Positions 55,257-55,423 of a DNA stretch of 55,423 nucleotides are shown piece after piece. A program made the position numbers and the translations under genes. The DNA comes from Knoellia remsis. GTDB taxonomy: Bacteria; Actinomycetota; Actinomycetes; Actinomycetales; Dermatophilaceae. The notes under the pieces were generated by a model that was given only the letters and a program-made list of their open reading frames with translations, did not search any database and was not told where the DNA came from. The stretch covers positions 1 through 55,423 of the forward strand of contig NZ_PVTI01000025.1 in assembly GCF_003002895.1 (NCBI RefSeq), written 5' to 3'. Positions within the stretch are counted from its first letter, which is position 1. The number at the start of each line of letters is the position of its first letter.

Positions 55257-55423
55257 TCAGGCGACGGGTTCGAGGGTGACGCGGTAGCCGAGGGCTTGGA
55301 GGTCGCGGACGTGTCGCTGGGTGCGGCGTGTGGTGTCGATGTGGCGGTCGTAGTAGTCGGCGCCGAGGTCGGTGTAGCTCTGGGTCGGGTCGGTCAGGAG
55401 GTGCCAGATGATGGTCAGGAGTG
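55257..55423 (-). mobile_element. C-terminal end of an insertion-sequence transposase (IS110-like), cut by the window edge
   Basis: About 55 codons are visible, ending HLLTDPTQSYTDLGADYYD, then RRTQRHVRDLQALGYRV and TLEPVA with a TGA stop. This C-terminal pattern is, from memory, typical of IS110-family transposases, which use a bridge RNA; family assignment needs a search. The element's end should lie within 55171-55256, just after the desulfurase-like gene. The rest is beyond the window, so intactness cannot be judged. Confidence 0.65.

Overview
The window is high-GC DNA (roughly 70% by eye) from an actinomycete. The evidence is gene content and order (truB-ribF, an RNase E/G-rplU-rpmA-obgE-proB block, nadD-rsfS-gpgP-like, an ECF sigma gene), GTG starts, many four-base overlaps, and -10 hexamers about six or seven bases before start codons (leaderless transcripts). 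It looks like an Intrasporangiaceae-type chromosome, but I cannot fix the genus from sequence alone.

Left part (1-9.3 kb): a copper-chaperone (PCuAC) and Tat-exported DyP-peroxidase pair with a membrane protein upstream; then rbfA-truB-ribF-rodA; an acyl-CoA synthetase gene broken by a single in-frame TGA; and a protein-isoaspartate methyltransferase. 9.3-17.8 kb: a minus-strand operon (small membrane protein, MoxR ATPase, DUF58, VWA protein, HtrA-like protease) divergent from a two-component system, then an ECF sigma factor with a membrane-anchored partner. 17.8-33.2 kb: a core block encoding TIGR03960 radical SAM protein, DUF2344 protein, RNase E/G, bL21, bL27, ObgE, ProB and ProA, interrupted by acetyltransferases, a secreted phosphodiesterase-fold protein, a secreted RNase Sa homologue and pyridoxal kinase.

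33-40 kb: a GAP-family membrane protein with a divergent TetR regulator, a HepT/MntA toxin-antitoxin module whose antitoxin carries an XRE domain, a polyprenyl-phosphate glycosyltransferase, a 500-base gene-free stretch that probably encodes a structured RNA on the minus strand, nadD-rsfS-gpgP-like, tRNA-Ala(GGC) and an Eis-like acetyltransferase. 40-55.4 kb: a secreted HNH nuclease, Tag glycosylase, a metallophosphoesterase, a Baeyer-Villiger-type monooxygenase, endonuclease IV, a divergent arginase-fold protein, a CopB-type copper ATPase under a CsoR-like operator, a frame-split YhhN gene, leuS, a SAM-IV riboswitch with a cysteine-desulfurase-like gene, and the end of an insertion-sequence transposase.

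The most unusual signal is not a gene. The octamer GTATGCCG occurs 48 times by hand count (25 forward, 23 reverse), about once per 1.15 kb, in genes and between them, in at least five of six reading frames, and as the arms of terminator hairpins. Density, lack of strand bias, an extended consensus and hairpin pairing resemble the DNA uptake sequences of Neisseria and Haemophilus, which to my knowledge are not described for actinobacteria. A second dispersed signal is a set of long, near-perfect intergenic palindromes, several opening with CTGATTGC or a close relative.
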